64,000 nucleotides of DNA from Nonomuraea coxensis DSM 45129 (GCF_019397265.1 NZ_CP068985.1:7599001-7663000); one strand, 5' to 3'; shown: positions 25,643 to 33,853, counted from the first letter of the stretch. Numbers and translations: made by a program. Notes: generated by a model not told the origin, from the sequence alone.

Positions 25643-26667
25643 CAGCCGACCTGGTTGCCCCAGAGGTTCTTGTCGTCCACGTTGTCCTTGGTGACCAAAG
25701 GCGCGGGAAGCTGGTCCTCAAGGCCGTTGGGGAGCTGGATGATGGTGCTGTCGTGGTCGGTCGGGCCCGGCTGGAACGTCTTGCCCTCCAGCGCGGCCTT
25801 CGCGTAGAAGAGCGCGTACTTCGCGTAGAGGTCGGCCGGCTGCGACATCGTGGCGTCGATCTCGCCCTTGCGGATGGCGTCGAACTCCTGCGGGATGCCG
25901 TCGTTGGAGACCACGAAGATGTGCTTGGGGTCGTCCGGCTGCACGAGCAGGCCCTTCTGCTTGAGCACCTGCAGCGTGGGCGCCAGGTGGACGCCGCCCG
26001 CGTGCAGGTAGATGCCCTTGATGTCAGGGTTCTGCTCCAGGCGGGTCTGCAGCATGGACGCCGCCTTGCTGCCCTCCCACTCGGTCGGCTCGCTGAAGAC
26101 CGTGATGTCGGGGAACTTCGTCTTCATGCACTCCAGGAACGCCTCCGACCGGTCACGGCCGTTGATCGAGCTGAGCGCGCCCTGGAGCTGGACGACCTTG
26201 CCCTTGCCGCCGAGCTTCTCGCCGAGGAACTCGCACGCCTTGGTGCCGTACGCGCGGTTGTCGGCGCGGACGACCATGTAGACCTTGCCCTTGTCCGGCC
26301 GGGTGTCGACGGAGACGACGGGGATCTTCTTGTTCTCCAGCTGCTGCAGCGTGTTGGCCACCGCGCCGGTGTCCTGGGGCGCCATGACGATGGCCTTGGC
26401 GCCCTGGCCGACCAGCGCCTGCACGTTGTTGACCAGCTTGGACACGTCGTTCTGCGAGTTCGTGGCGGGCATGAGGTCCACCTTGAGCTCGCTCGCCATC
26501 TGCGGGGCGTACTTGATGTAGGAGTTCCAGAAGTCGGAGTCGGCCCTGGGGTGGTCGATGCCGACCTTCCCGCCGCCGCCGCTCGCGCCTTCTGTCGTGG
26601 AGCCTGAGCCGCACGCCGTGACGACCGCCAAGAGGGCGGTGCCCGCGATCACCCGTCCGAACTTCAT
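25642..26667 (-). CDS. Sugar ABC transporter substrate-binding lipoprotein
   Basis: Protein of 341 aa. It has a short lipoprotein signal (MKFGRVIAGTALLAVVTAC, lipobox VTAC) and a type I periplasmic binding (RbsB-like) domain with VNNVQALVGQGAKAIVMAP, PVVSVDTRP and VVSNDGIPQEFDAIRKGE. It lies 31 nt downstream of the SDR gene and is the first transport gene in the operon. The likely ligand is L-fucose, by context only. Confidence 0.87.
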   Translation of the reverse strand: MKFGRVIAGTALLAVVTACGSGSTTEGASGGGGKVGIDHPRADSDFWNSYIKYAPQMASELKVDLMPATNSQNDVSKLVNNVQALVGQGAKAIVMAPQDTGAVANTLQQLENKKIPVVSVDTRPDKGKVYMVVRADNRAYGTKACEFLGEKLGGKGKVVQLQGALSSINGRDRSEAFLECMKTKFPDITVFSEPTEWEGSKAASMLQTRLEQNPDIKGIYLHAGGVHLAPTLQVLKQKGLLVQPDDPKHIFVVSNDGIPQEFDAIRKGEIDATMSQPADLYAKYALFYAKAALEGKTFQPGPTDHDSTIIQLPNGLEDQLPAPLVTKDNVDDKNLWGNQVG

Positions 26668-26698
26668 AGGGGGGTACCTTCCTTTGTTTGACTGGTCG

Positions 26699-27451
26699 CT
26701 AGTTGGTCGGCCGCAGCCGGAGTCCCTGCATGCCGCCGTCCACCGCGATCGAGGTGCCGGTGGTCGCGCCCGACTCGGGGCCGGCGAGGTAGGCGATCGC
26801 CGCGGCGACCTCCTCCGCCGTGACCAGGCGGCCCATGGGCTGCCTGGCGTTGAGCGCCTTCCGCTCCGCCTCGGGATCGGGGGCGGCGTCGAGCAGCCGG
26901 CCGACCCACGGCGTGTCGGCGGTGCCCGGGTTGACGCAGTTGACGCGGATGCCCTCGCTGAGGTGGTCCGCGGCCATCGCCAGCGTCAGCGACAGGACCG
27001 CGCCCTTCGTCGCGCTGTAGAGCGCGCGCTGGGGCAGCCCGGCCGTGGCCGCGATCGAGCAGGTGTTGACGATCGAGGCGTGCTCCGACCTGCGGAGGTA
27101 GGGCAGGGCGGCGCGCGCGACCCGTACCATGCCGAAGACGTTGACGTCGAAGACCCGCTGCCACTCGGAGTCGGGGTTGTCCTCGATCGTCCCCTGGGCG
27201 CCGATGCCGGCGTTGTTGACGAGCACGTCGATGCCGCCCAGCCGCTCGGCGGCCTCGGCCACCGCGGCGCGCACGCTCGCGTCGTCCGTCACGTCCGCCT
27301 TGACGCCGGCGAACGGCTCGCCCGGCGGGTTGAGGTCGAGGCAGGCCACCGTCATGCCGCGCTCGGCGAGCAGGGTGGCGGCCGCCAGGCCGATGCCGGA
27401 TCCGCCGCCGGTCACGACGGCCCTCAGACCTGCTGCGCTTGTCCGGCTCAC
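26699..27451 (-). CDS. SDR oxidoreductase, probable 2-keto-3-deoxy-L-fuconate dehydrogenase
   Basis: Classical short-chain dehydrogenase of 250 aa: cofactor loop TGGGSGIGLAAA, NNAGIG, catalytic Ser/Tyr/Lys in STVNTC-like strand SIVNTCSIAA and YSATKGAV, and C-terminal GGMQGL. Directly downstream of L-fuconate dehydratase and overlapping it by 4 nt, it most simply oxidises 2-keto-3-deoxy-L-fuconate to the 2,4-diketo acid. That product is the substrate of the hydrolase encoded two genes upstream. Confidence 0.83.
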   Translation of the reverse strand: MSRTSAAGLRAVVTGGGSGIGLAAATLLAERGMTVACLDLNPPGEPFAGVKADVTDDASVRAAVAEAAERLGGIDVLVNNAGIGAQGTIEDNPDSEWQRVFDVNVFGMVRVARAALPYLRRSEHASIVNTCSIAATAGLPQRALYSATKGAVLSLTLAMAADHLSEGIRVNCVNPGTADTPWVGRLLDAAPDPEAERKALNARQPMGRLVTAEEVAAAIAYLAGPESGATTGTSIAVDGGMQGLRLRPTN

Positions 27452-28755
27452 GCGTCCCTCCAGACCGAACCGTTGGGGAAGGTGTGGGCGGCGATCGACT
27501 CCGCGTGCATCTGCGCGCTGAATCCGGGGCGCGACGGCGCGAGGTAGCGGCCGTCACGGATCACCACCGGGTCGACGAAGTGCTCGTGCAGGTGGTCGAC
27601 GTACTCGATGACCCGGCCGTCCATCGTGCCGGTGACCGCCACGTAGTCGAACATCGACAGGTGCTGCACCAGCTCGCACAGGCCGACGCCGCCGGCGTGC
27701 GGGCAGACCGGGACACCGAACTTGGCCGCGAGCAGCAGGATCGCGATGTTCTCGTTGACGCCGCCGACGCGGGCGGCGTCGATCTGCAGGTAGGAGATGG
27801 CCCCGGCCTGGAGGAGCTGCTTGAAGACGATGCGGTTCTGGACGTGCTCGCCGGTCGCCACCGGGATCGGCGCGATGCCGCGGGCGATGGCGGCGTGGCC
27901 CAGCACGTCGTCCGGGCTGGTCGGCTCCTCCACCCAGTGCGGGCGGAACTCGCTCAGCGTGTTGATCCACTCGATGCCCGAGGCGACGTCCCAGCGCTGG
28001 TTGGCGTCGATGGCGATCGGGAAGTCGGGGCCGCAGACCTCGCGGGCGACCCTGAAGCGCCGCAGGTCGTCCTCCAGGTCGGCGCCGACCTTGAGCTTGA
28101 TCTGCCTGAACCCCTGCTCGATGGCCTCCTCGCAGAGCCGCCGCAGCTTCTCGTCATCGTAGCCGAGCCAGCCGGGGGAGGTCGTGTAGGCCGGGTAGCC
28201 GGTCTCCATCAGCCGGGCGATCCGCTCCTCCTTGCCGCCCTCGGCCTTGCGCAGGATCTGCAGGGCCTCGTCGGGGGTCAGCGCGTCGCTGAGGTAGCGG
28301 AAGTCGACCAGGTCGACGATCTCCTCGGGGGACATCTCGGACAGCAGCCGCCATACCGGCTTGCCGGCCCGCCGGGCCTTCAGGTCCCACAGGGCGTTGA
28401 CCACGGCGGAGATCGCCATGTGCATGACGCCCTTCTCCGGCCCCAGCCAGCGCAGCTGCGAGTCGTTGACCATCTCCTTGTAGAGGGCGCCGAGGTCCTC
28501 GACGTCCTTGCCGAGCACGTAATGCTCCAGCGCGCTGATCGCGGTGGTCTGGACGTCGTTGCCGCGCCCGATCGTGAACGCGAACCCGTGGCCCTCGTGA
28601 CCGTCGTCGGTCCTCAGCACCACGTAGGCGGCGGAATAGTCGGGGTCGGGGTTCATCGCGTCGGAGCCGTCGAGCTCGCGCGAGGTCGGGAACCGCACGT
28701 CGTGCGTCTCCATGCCGACGATCCGGTACGCCGGCCGGGTGTCGTTGTTCGTCAT
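27448..28755 (-). CDS. fucD: L-fuconate dehydratase (enolase superfamily)
   Basis: Mandelate-racemase/enolase-superfamily enzyme of 435 aa. Catalytic and metal residues are in place: K220 and K222 in IKLKVG, D250 in AIDANQRW, E276 in WVEEP, E303 in TGEHVQN and H353 in CPHAGGVGL. The stretch TTSPGWLGYDDEKLRRL is characteristic of FucD and its human homologue ENOSF1, which dehydrate L-fuconate to 2-keto-3-deoxy-L-fuconate. Start and stop overlap the neighbours by 4 nt each, so the three catabolic genes are translationally coupled. Confidence 0.9.
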   Translation of the reverse strand: MTNNDTRPAYRIVGMETHDVRFPTSRELDGSDAMNPDPDYSAAYVVLRTDDGHEGHGFAFTIGRGNDVQTTAISALEHYVLGKDVEDLGALYKEMVNDSQLRWLGPEKGVMHMAISAVVNALWDLKARRAGKPVWRLLSEMSPEEIVDLVDFRYLSDALTPDEALQILRKAEGGKEERIARLMETGYPAYTTSPGWLGYDDEKLRRLCEEAIEQGFRQIKLKVGADLEDDLRRFRVAREVCGPDFPIAIDANQRWDVASGIEWINTLSEFRPHWVEEPTSPDDVLGHAAIARGIAPIPVATGEHVQNRIVFKQLLQAGAISYLQIDAARVGGVNENIAILLLAAKFGVPVCPHAGGVGLCELVQHLSMFDYVAVTGTMDGRVIEYVDHLHEHFVDPVVIRDGRYLAPSRPGFSAQMHAESIAAHTFPNGSVWRDA

Positions 28756-29597
28756 GCCTGGCCCACCGTCTGCCGCTGCCGCCCGAGCCCCTCGATCTCC
28801 AGCTCCACGACGTCCCCAGCCCTGAGGTAGGGCTGCCCCGGCATGCCCATCGCCACGCCGGCGGGGGTGCCGGTGTTGATCACGTCACCCGGCTCCAGCA
28901 CCATGAACTGGCTGAGGTAGCGCACGATCTCGGCGACGTCGAAGATCATGTTCTTGGTGTCGCCGTCCTGGCGCAGCTCGCCGTTGACCCAGAGGCGCAG
29001 CGACAGGTCCTGCGGGTCGCCCACCTCGTCGGCGGTCACCAGCCACGGCCCGAGCGGGTTGAACGTCTCGCACGACTTGCCCTTGTCCCACTGGCCGCCG
29101 CGTTCGAGCTGGAACTCGCGCTCGGAGACGTCGTTCGCCACGGCGTAGCCGGCGACGGCCTCCAGCGCCTCCTCCCTGCTCTCCAGGTAGCGGGCCCGTC
29201 GTCCGATGACGATGGCCAGCTCGACCTCGTAGTCGGTCTTGACGCTGTTGCGGGGGACGAGCACCTCGTCGTACGGGCCGACCATGGTGTCGGCGGCCTT
29301 CATGAACACGACAGGCTCGGCCGGCGGCTCCGCGCCCGACTCGGCGGCGTGGTCGCGGTAGTTCAGGCCGATGCAGACGATCTTGCCGGGCCGCGCGACG
29401 GGGGCGCCCACCCGCAGGCCCTTCTCGGCCACGATCGGCAGGTCACCGCGGTCGAGCGCGGCACGGACGCGCGCCACTCCTCCGGAGGCGAGGAAAGCAC
29501 CGTCGATGTCGGGCTCCCCGATGTCGCGCAGGTTGCCGGCGTCGTCCAGCACCACCGGCCGTTCCTGTCCGGCAGGTCCTACTCGCAGCAGCTTCAC
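28752..29597 (-). CDS. Fumarylacetoacetate hydrolase-family protein, probable 2,4-diketo-3-deoxy-L-fuconate hydrolase
   Basis: Protein of 281 aa. It has an N-terminal FAH cap (KLLRVGPAGQERPVVLDD) and a catalytic domain with CIGLNYRDHAAESG, the metal ligands in DYEVELAIVIG, and TPAGVAMGMPGQPYLRAGD. In Xanthomonas-type L-fucose catabolism such an enzyme splits 2,4-diketo-3-deoxy-L-fuconate into lactate and pyruvate. GTG 29597 is chosen because AAGGA lies about 8 nt upstream, while the longer frame to 29660 would run through the GntR operator at 29614-29628. It is the first gene of the operon. Confidence 0.85.
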   Translation of the reverse strand: MKLLRVGPAGQERPVVLDDAGNLRDIGEPDIDGAFLASGGVARVRAALDRGDLPIVAEKGLRVGAPVARPGKIVCIGLNYRDHAAESGAEPPAEPVVFMKAADTMVGPYDEVLVPRNSVKTDYEVELAIVIGRRARYLESREEALEAVAGYAVANDVSEREFQLERGGQWDKGKSCETFNPLGPWLVTADEVGDPQDLSLRLWVNGELRQDGDTKNMIFDVAEIVRYLSQFMVLEPGDVINTGTPAGVAMGMPGQPYLRAGDVVELEIEGLGRQRQTVGQA

Positions 29598-29613
29598 ACC
29601 GCATCCTTCATCT

Positions 29614-29628
29614 ATACATCGGATGTCT
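29614..29628. promoter_or_regulatory. GntR/FCD operator before the L-fucose operon
   Basis: ATACATCGGATGTCT matches the perfect operator core AGACATC-n-GATGTCT of the GntR gene at 20 kb with one change. It lies 17 nt before the GTG of the first operon gene. This is the sequence link between the regulator and the pathway. Confidence 0.7.
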
Positions 29629-29681
29629 CGTCCCACGATGCTGGGGCGCACACCCTCCATGTGTCAAGGGTGAGGCCCGGG

Positions 29682-29808
29682 AAACATCCGATCCGTGACC
29701 TGGATATCCTTCGCGAACATCATCACTCGCGGCACCAACCGGCCATATCGCCCCGATGACCTGGTTCACCCCCAGGATACGTGTCCGCCCCAAAGACATC
29801 GGACGTCG
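29682..29808. promoter_or_regulatory. Two weaker GntR-operator-like sites upstream of the L-fucose operon
   Basis: AAACATCCGATCCGT (29682-29696) has a good left half only. AGACATCGGACGTCG (29794-29808) differs from the core at two positions. Together with the site at 29614 they make three candidates in the 314-bp region between the L-fucose operon and cyp125. No gene lies in this region; the rest is promoter DNA of both directions. Confidence 0.45.
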
Positions 29809-29855
29809 CTGCCGTCCGCTCGCCCTCGCTCCTTGACGGTCGTACAGTCACGTAA

Positions 29856-29869
29856 TAGAACACGTTCCA
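29856..29869. promoter_or_regulatory. KstR-type box upstream of cyp125
   Basis: TAGAACACGTTCCA matches TnnAACnnGTTnnA at all 8 fixed positions. It lies 42 nt before the chosen GTG of the CYP125-like gene. In Mycobacterium cyp125 is also under KstR, which supports the call. Confidence 0.75.
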
Positions 29870-29911
29870 GTACCGAACTTAACCAAGCGCTTGATCAAGA
29901 GGGTGAGCCGG

Positions 29912-31096
29912 GTGCACATCGACCTCGTCGACAGGGACCGCTACGCGACCGCTGGACCACCGCACGAGCAGTTCGCCTGGCTGCGCGCCAACTCCCCCGT
30001 CCACTGGCACGACGGCGAGCCGGGATTCTGGGCCGTCACGCGCTATGACGACGTTGTCCACGTCTCGCGCCACTCCGACCTCTTCTCCTCCCACCGCAGG
30101 CTGGCGCTCTTCGAGGAGCTGGAGGAGGAGCAGATCGCCCTCCAGCGGCTCATGATGCTCAACCAGGACCCGCCGGAGCACACCCGGCGCCGTTCCCTGG
30201 TCAACCGCGGCTTCACCCCGCGCACCATCAACGCCCTCGAAGAACACATCCGCGACATCTGCGACGACCTCCTCGACAAGTGCACCGGCGAGATCGACTT
30301 CGTCACCGAGGTCGCCGCCCCCCTGCCCCTCTACGTCATCTGCGAGCTGCTCGGTGCGCCCGTCTCCGACCGCGACAAGCTCTTCGCCTGGTCCAACCGC
30401 ATGATCGGCGCCCAGGACCCCGACTACGCCGACGACCCGGCCCAGGGCTCCAACGCCGCCATGGAGGTCTACGCCTACGCCAACGAACTCGCGGCGCGGC
30501 GCAAGGCCAACCCCAGGAACGACATCGTCACCAAGCTCCTGCAGCCCGACGAGAACGGCGAGACCCTCGACGAGAACGAGTTCGACCTGTTCGTCCTCCT
30601 GCTGATCGTCGCCGGCAACGAGACCACCCGTAACGCGGCCTCCGGCGGCATGCTCGCCCTCTTCGACCACTCGGACCAGTGGGACCGCCTCGTCGCCGAC
30701 CCCACCCTGGCCAGGACCGCCGCCGACGAGATCGTCCGCTGGGTCTCCCCCGTCAACCTCTTCCGCCGCACCTCCACCCGCGACCAGGTGCTCGGCGGTC
30801 AGCCCATCAAGGCCGAGGACAAGGTCGTCGTCTTCTACGGCTCCGCCAACCGCGACGCCTCCGTCTTCCCGGACCCCGAGGTCTTCGACATCGGCCGCAC
30901 CCCGAACCCGCACATCGGCTTCGGCGGCGGGGGCGCCCACTTCTGCCTCGGCAACCACCTGGCCAAGCTCGAACTCCGGGTCCTGTTCGAACAACTGGCC
31001 CGCCGCCGCCCCCGCCTCGCCCAGTCCGGCCCGGCCAGCCGCCTCCGCTCCAACTTCATCAACGGCATCAAGGAACTCCCGGTCACCATCAGCTGA
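29912..31096 (+). CDS. cyp125: Cytochrome P450, CYP125-like steroid C26-monooxygenase
   Basis: P450 of 394 aa. The heme-binding loop is FGGGGAHFCLGNHLAKLEL with the axial Cys, the I-helix is LLLIVAGNETTRNA, and the K-helix ExxR is EIVRW. Several stretches resemble mycobacterial CYP125: LQRLMMLNQDPPEHTRRR, FAWSNRMIGAQDPDYADDP, NDIVTKLLQPDENGE and YGSANRDASVFPDPEVFDI. CYP125 oxidises the C26 methyl of cholest-4-en-3-one. GTG 29912 is preferred because AAGAGGG lies about 8 nt upstream; TTG 29891 and GTG 29903 are in frame too. A perfect KstR-type box precedes it, and a broken copy of its 3' end lies at 32.5 kb. Confidence 0.85.
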   Translation: MHIDLVDRDRYATAGPPHEQFAWLRANSPVHWHDGEPGFWAVTRYDDVVHVSRHSDLFSSHRRLALFEELEEEQIALQRLMMLNQDPPEHTRRRSLVNRGFTPRTINALEEHIRDICDDLLDKCTGEIDFVTEVAAPLPLYVICELLGAPVSDRDKLFAWSNRMIGAQDPDYADDPAQGSNAAMEVYAYANELAARRKANPRNDIVTKLLQPDENGETLDENEFDLFVLLLIVAGNETTRNAASGGMLALFDHSDQWDRLVADPTLARTAADEIVRWVSPVNLFRRTSTRDQVLGGQPIKAEDKVVVFYGSANRDASVFPDPEVFDIGRTPNPHIGFGGGGAHFCLGNHLAKLELRVLFEQLARRRPRLAQSGPASRLRSNFINGIKELPVTIS

Positions 31097-31118
31097 CCCG
31101 CTCCGAGCTGCAGCCGGC

Positions 31119-31150
31119 GCCCTTGGCCAGAGAAAGCGACGGTCAAGGGC
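31119..31150 (+). terminator. Hairpin downstream of cyp125
   Basis: GCCCTTGGCC (31119-31128) pairs with GGTCAAGGGC (31141-31150) with one G-T wobble around a 12-nt loop, 23 nt after the cyp125 stop. Terminator function is inferred from position. Confidence 0.4.
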
Positions 31151-31360
31151 CCGCTCGTGCTGCTTGCCGATGGCTCCCCGCAGCCCATCCTCCACACACA
31201 TCAGGGAGCAGGTGGTAAGCAAGCCCCGGCGACTCTCGGGGCCTCTCCGGAGAAGAGCGCCGGCCGTGTTGTGCGTCATCGAGCGCCGAGTTTGATTAGT
31301 TCAATTGGGTCTAGGATTGGCTTATCAAACTTCGGAATCAGCGTCTACACAGGGGATTCA

Positions 31361-32431
31361 GTGGCAGGGAGAGGTCGTCCGAGCCGGGCCACAGTCTACG
31401 AACGACTCGACCGTGCCATCCAGGAGCTCAACCAGCGCCTCGGCGGTCTGCCCAGCCCTACTGAAGCCCAAGAGATCTGGTCCGACATCTGGCACCTCGA
31501 GGCCCATCACTCCACCGCGCTGGAAGGCAACACCCTGGTGCTCAAGGAGGTGCAGGCACTGCTCGACCAAGGACGAGCAGTGGGTGCCAAGCCCCTCCGC
31601 GAGTACAACGAGGTCAAGGGCTACGCGGACGCCGCCAAATGGGTCTACGGTCAAGCGCTGGAACCCGAGGTGTGGAATGACGGGCATTTGCTCAGCCTCA
31701 ACGAGCTACGCCACATCCACCACACGGCCATGACCCCTGTCTGGGACATCGAACCGCACCCCGAGGCCTCTGACCGCGAGGGACCCGGGAACTTCCGCGA
31801 ACACGACATCCACCCATTCACAGAGGGGATGACGCCGCCTTCCTGGACGCTCGTCCCTGGCGAGATCCAGGGATGGGCAGACGATGTCTGCGAGCTGGGC
31901 AGGAAGCTGGAGGCCAAGGAGGACATCGGCCACCCGCTGCCGGAGGAACTCGCTAAGATCCACAACTCCTTTGAGCGCATCCATCCGTTCATCGACGGCA
32001 ATGGACGTACCGGTCGCCTTGTGCTCAACCTCATCCTGGTACGTCTCGGCTACCCACCGATCATCGTCTTGAAGAAGCAGCGCGAGAGCTACCTCACCGC
32101 CCTCCGCCGAGCTGATGCCGGCGACTACGGAGCGTTGGGGGAACTCATCGCTCGCGCTATGGAAGACAACCTCAACCGCTTCATCGTCCCCAACGTCGCC
32201 GGCCCCGCCAGGCTTGTGCCCCTCGCCGCACTGGTCGACGAGGAGTTCAGCATCCACGCTCTACGCCAGGCCGCCCAGCGAGGGCGCCTCAACTCGGTTC
32301 AGGGCCCCGATGGCGTGTGGAGATCTTCCCGCAAGTGGGTCGATGCGTACCGAGCGTCCAGGCATAGGCCCACCAAACCTCGGAAAACTCATCCTGGCGA
32401 CGACTCTCCCTCCGGGCCACCAGCCTCCTAG
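31361..32431 (+). CDS. Fic-domain protein (AMPylator-type) with N-terminal inhibitory motif
   Basis: Protein of 356 aa. The Fic core motif HPFIDGNGRTGR (residues 208-219) holds the catalytic His and nucleotide-binding loop, so transfer of AMP (or another nucleotide moiety) to a Ser, Thr or Tyr of a target protein is expected. An [S/T]xxxE[G/N] inhibitory motif, STALEG (51-56), marks the self-inhibited class with the alpha-inh helix at the N-terminus. A C-terminal region (about 290-335) resembles a small DNA-binding helix pair. GTG 31361 follows AGGGGA by 7 nt. Coding is less GC-extreme than the neighbours. It lies between cyp125 and a degraded cyp125 tail, which suggests insertion. Confidence 0.85.
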   Translation: MAGRGRPSRATVYERLDRAIQELNQRLGGLPSPTEAQEIWSDIWHLEAHHSTALEGNTLVLKEVQALLDQGRAVGAKPLREYNEVKGYADAAKWVYGQALEPEVWNDGHLLSLNELRHIHHTAMTPVWDIEPHPEASDREGPGNFREHDIHPFTEGMTPPSWTLVPGEIQGWADDVCELGRKLEAKEDIGHPLPEELAKIHNSFERIHPFIDGNGRTGRLVLNLILVRLGYPPIIVLKKQRESYLTALRRADAGDYGALGELIARAMEDNLNRFIVPNVAGPARLVPLAALVDEEFSIHALRQAAQRGRLNSVQGPDGVWRSSRKWVDAYRASRHRPTKPRKTHPGDDSPSGPPAS

Positions 32432-32500
32432 AGCCTGTACAGAGCTCAAATCAGTGAGATCGCCTGGGGTGGTAAGCGAGGTTAGGTCCCGGACGTGTGG

Positions 32501-32665
32501 CGACCCGAACCTGCACATCGGCTTAGGCAACGGGGCGCTCACTTCTGCCTGGACAACCACCTGGTCAAACTCGAACTCCGGGTCCTCTTCGGACAACTGG
32601 CCCGCCGCGGCGTCCGCTCCAACTTCATCAACGGCATCAAGGAACTCCCGGTCACCGTCAGCTAG
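32501..32665 (+). pseudogene. Degraded duplicate of the cyp125 3' end
   Basis: About 165 bp aligns with the last 200 bp of cyp125 (30900-31096). It covers the heme-loop region onward, ends in the same NFINGIKELPV coding stretch and stops at TAG. A small deletion breaks the frame in the heme loop (AFCLG region) and a roughly 34-bp deletion removes the segment before the last block. Nothing upstream of the heme loop remains. The surrounding gap 32432-32857 has no gene; it holds this fragment and an 8-bp hairpin (CGTGCTCG 32763-32770 with CGAGCACG 32779-32786) before the next gene. Confidence 0.85.
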
Positions 32666-32857
32666 GCAGGCAGGTGGACGTGATCGTCGCGGCCATGCCA
32701 GACTTCGTCCGAAACATCACACACAGCTAGTCAGCGCCCGGTCGGTCGGTGGAGTGCGCTGGCGTGCTCGCTCGGTCGCGAGCACGGCCGGTCACGCCTC
32801 CGCGCGGGGTCCTGGTCGTGTACGCGCCGAGCCCGTACACCGAAAGGACCGACCATC

Positions 32858-33514
32858 ATGTCCACCGACCAGTTCGGGCTCGCCGGCGGCGACTACGTCC
32901 CCGACCCCGATCACGACACCACGCTGCTCCTGGACACGTTCTACGACCGTCTGGCCACGACGGACGCCGACCTCACGGCCGCCATGCGGGCTCGTCAGGA
33001 CGAGCTCGAAGCGTCCAACCGGTCCCGGATCGTTGACGAGCCCGCGCGGCACAACCTGCGCCTGACCCTGGCACTGGTCGCCGCCTATGAGCTCCTCCGG
33101 CCCAGGCTGGGCAGGCAACAGGCCATCGCCGCCGTCCAGGCGGCGTTCGTCGAACCGCTCAGGGACGCCATGAAAGAAGGCACCCGGGCGATGCTGGACC
33201 AGGCGCCGGACGCCTTCCGTGCCATGGTGGAGACGAGCAAGTCGCGGGAGGAGCACGCGTTCGGAAAGGGGTTCGTCTTCGAGCGGCCCGTGGACGACGG
33301 CGAGCGCTATCACCTCGACGTGCGCCGGTGCTTCTACCACGACGTCCTGGTCGCGAACGGGGCGCCGGAGCTGACCCCGGCCATGTGCGCGTTCGACGCC
33401 AACTGGATCGAGGCCATCGAGCCGCGCAGACACGGCTTCCGCTTCGAGCGCCGCACCACGATCGGCATGGGCGGCACCCACTGCCCGTTCCACTTCGACC
33501 GCATCATCGAGTAG
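32858..33514 (+). CDS. L-2-amino-thiazoline-4-carboxylate hydrolase-family protein
   Basis: Protein of 218 aa. Its C-terminal half has the features of the ATC-hydrolase family: RRCFYHDVLVANGAPELTP, MCAFDANWIEAI, then FERRTTIGMGGTHCPFHF. The two Cys and nearby His/Asp suggest the metal or catalytic set. The reference enzyme opens the thiazoline ring of ATC on the route to L-cysteine, but many members are untested. The N-terminal 100 residues are helical. ATG 32858 follows GAAAGGACC. It is monocistronic, with no sulfur-metabolism gene nearby. Confidence 0.75.
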   Translation: MSTDQFGLAGGDYVPDPDHDTTLLLDTFYDRLATTDADLTAAMRARQDELEASNRSRIVDEPARHNLRLTLALVAAYELLRPRLGRQQAIAAVQAAFVEPLRDAMKEGTRAMLDQAPDAFRAMVETSKSREEHAFGKGFVFERPVDDGERYHLDVRRCFYHDVLVANGAPELTPAMCAFDANWIEAIEPRRHGFRFERRTTIGMGGTHCPFHFDRIIE

Positions 33515-33574
33515 CGGGCGTGACCGGTGGAAACGCCGGTCGAGGGCCTACTCATGTGTCCAACGGCGGCGTCT

Positions 33575-33763
33575 GATCTGCTGCGACTGGTCGTACCGAA
33601 CACGTACGCAGGCCAGATGCCGTGCGACACTCATGTGCAGTCGCTACTGCAACAGGTGGGTGGCGTGCCACTTCCACGGCCGCTTGACATGTCCAAAATG
33701 CCCGACCCCATGAAAGTGCTCAAAAACAGCCTCCGCGTCCGATAAACGCGCAGGTCAGCGAGA
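33575..33763 (+). promoter_or_regulatory. CRISPR leader of the orphan mini-array
   Basis: This region aligns with the leader of the large array (55255-55458). Shared blocks include CCGTGCGACACTC, GTGCAG-CGCTACTGC, AAGGTGGGTGGC-like CAGGTGGGTGGC, GCTTGACA-GTCCA, GAAAGTGCTCA and AACGCGCAGGTCA next to the first repeat. It contains no gene. A 6-bp hairpin at 33522-33541 marks the end of the preceding gene. Confidence 0.75.
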
Positions 33764-33853
33764 GTGCTCCCCGCGCACGCGGGGATGGTCCCCGGAACGT
33801 CTCGATCTTGCTGGGGTACTCCTTGTGCTCCCTGCGCACGCGGGGACCGTCCC
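33764..33853 (+). CRISPR. Orphan type I-E mini-array, two repeats, one spacer
   Basis: Repeat 1 (33764-33792) is identical to the 29-nt consensus of the main array (GTGCTCCCCGCG, then CACGCGGGGATGGTCCC). Repeat 2 (33825-33853) has three changes (CCTGCG; GACCG for GATGG). The single spacer, 33793-33824, is 32 nt. The degenerate repeat is distal to the leader, as expected. It lies 21.6 kb from the main locus with no cas gene beside it. Confidence 0.9.

Noticed and set aside
32858..33514. Idea that the ATC-hydrolase-family gene and the Fic gene form one operon with the P450 fragment.
   Set aside because: A 426-bp gap with a hairpin and a dead gene fragment separates them, and the hydrolase gene has its own ribosome-binding site and upstream region.
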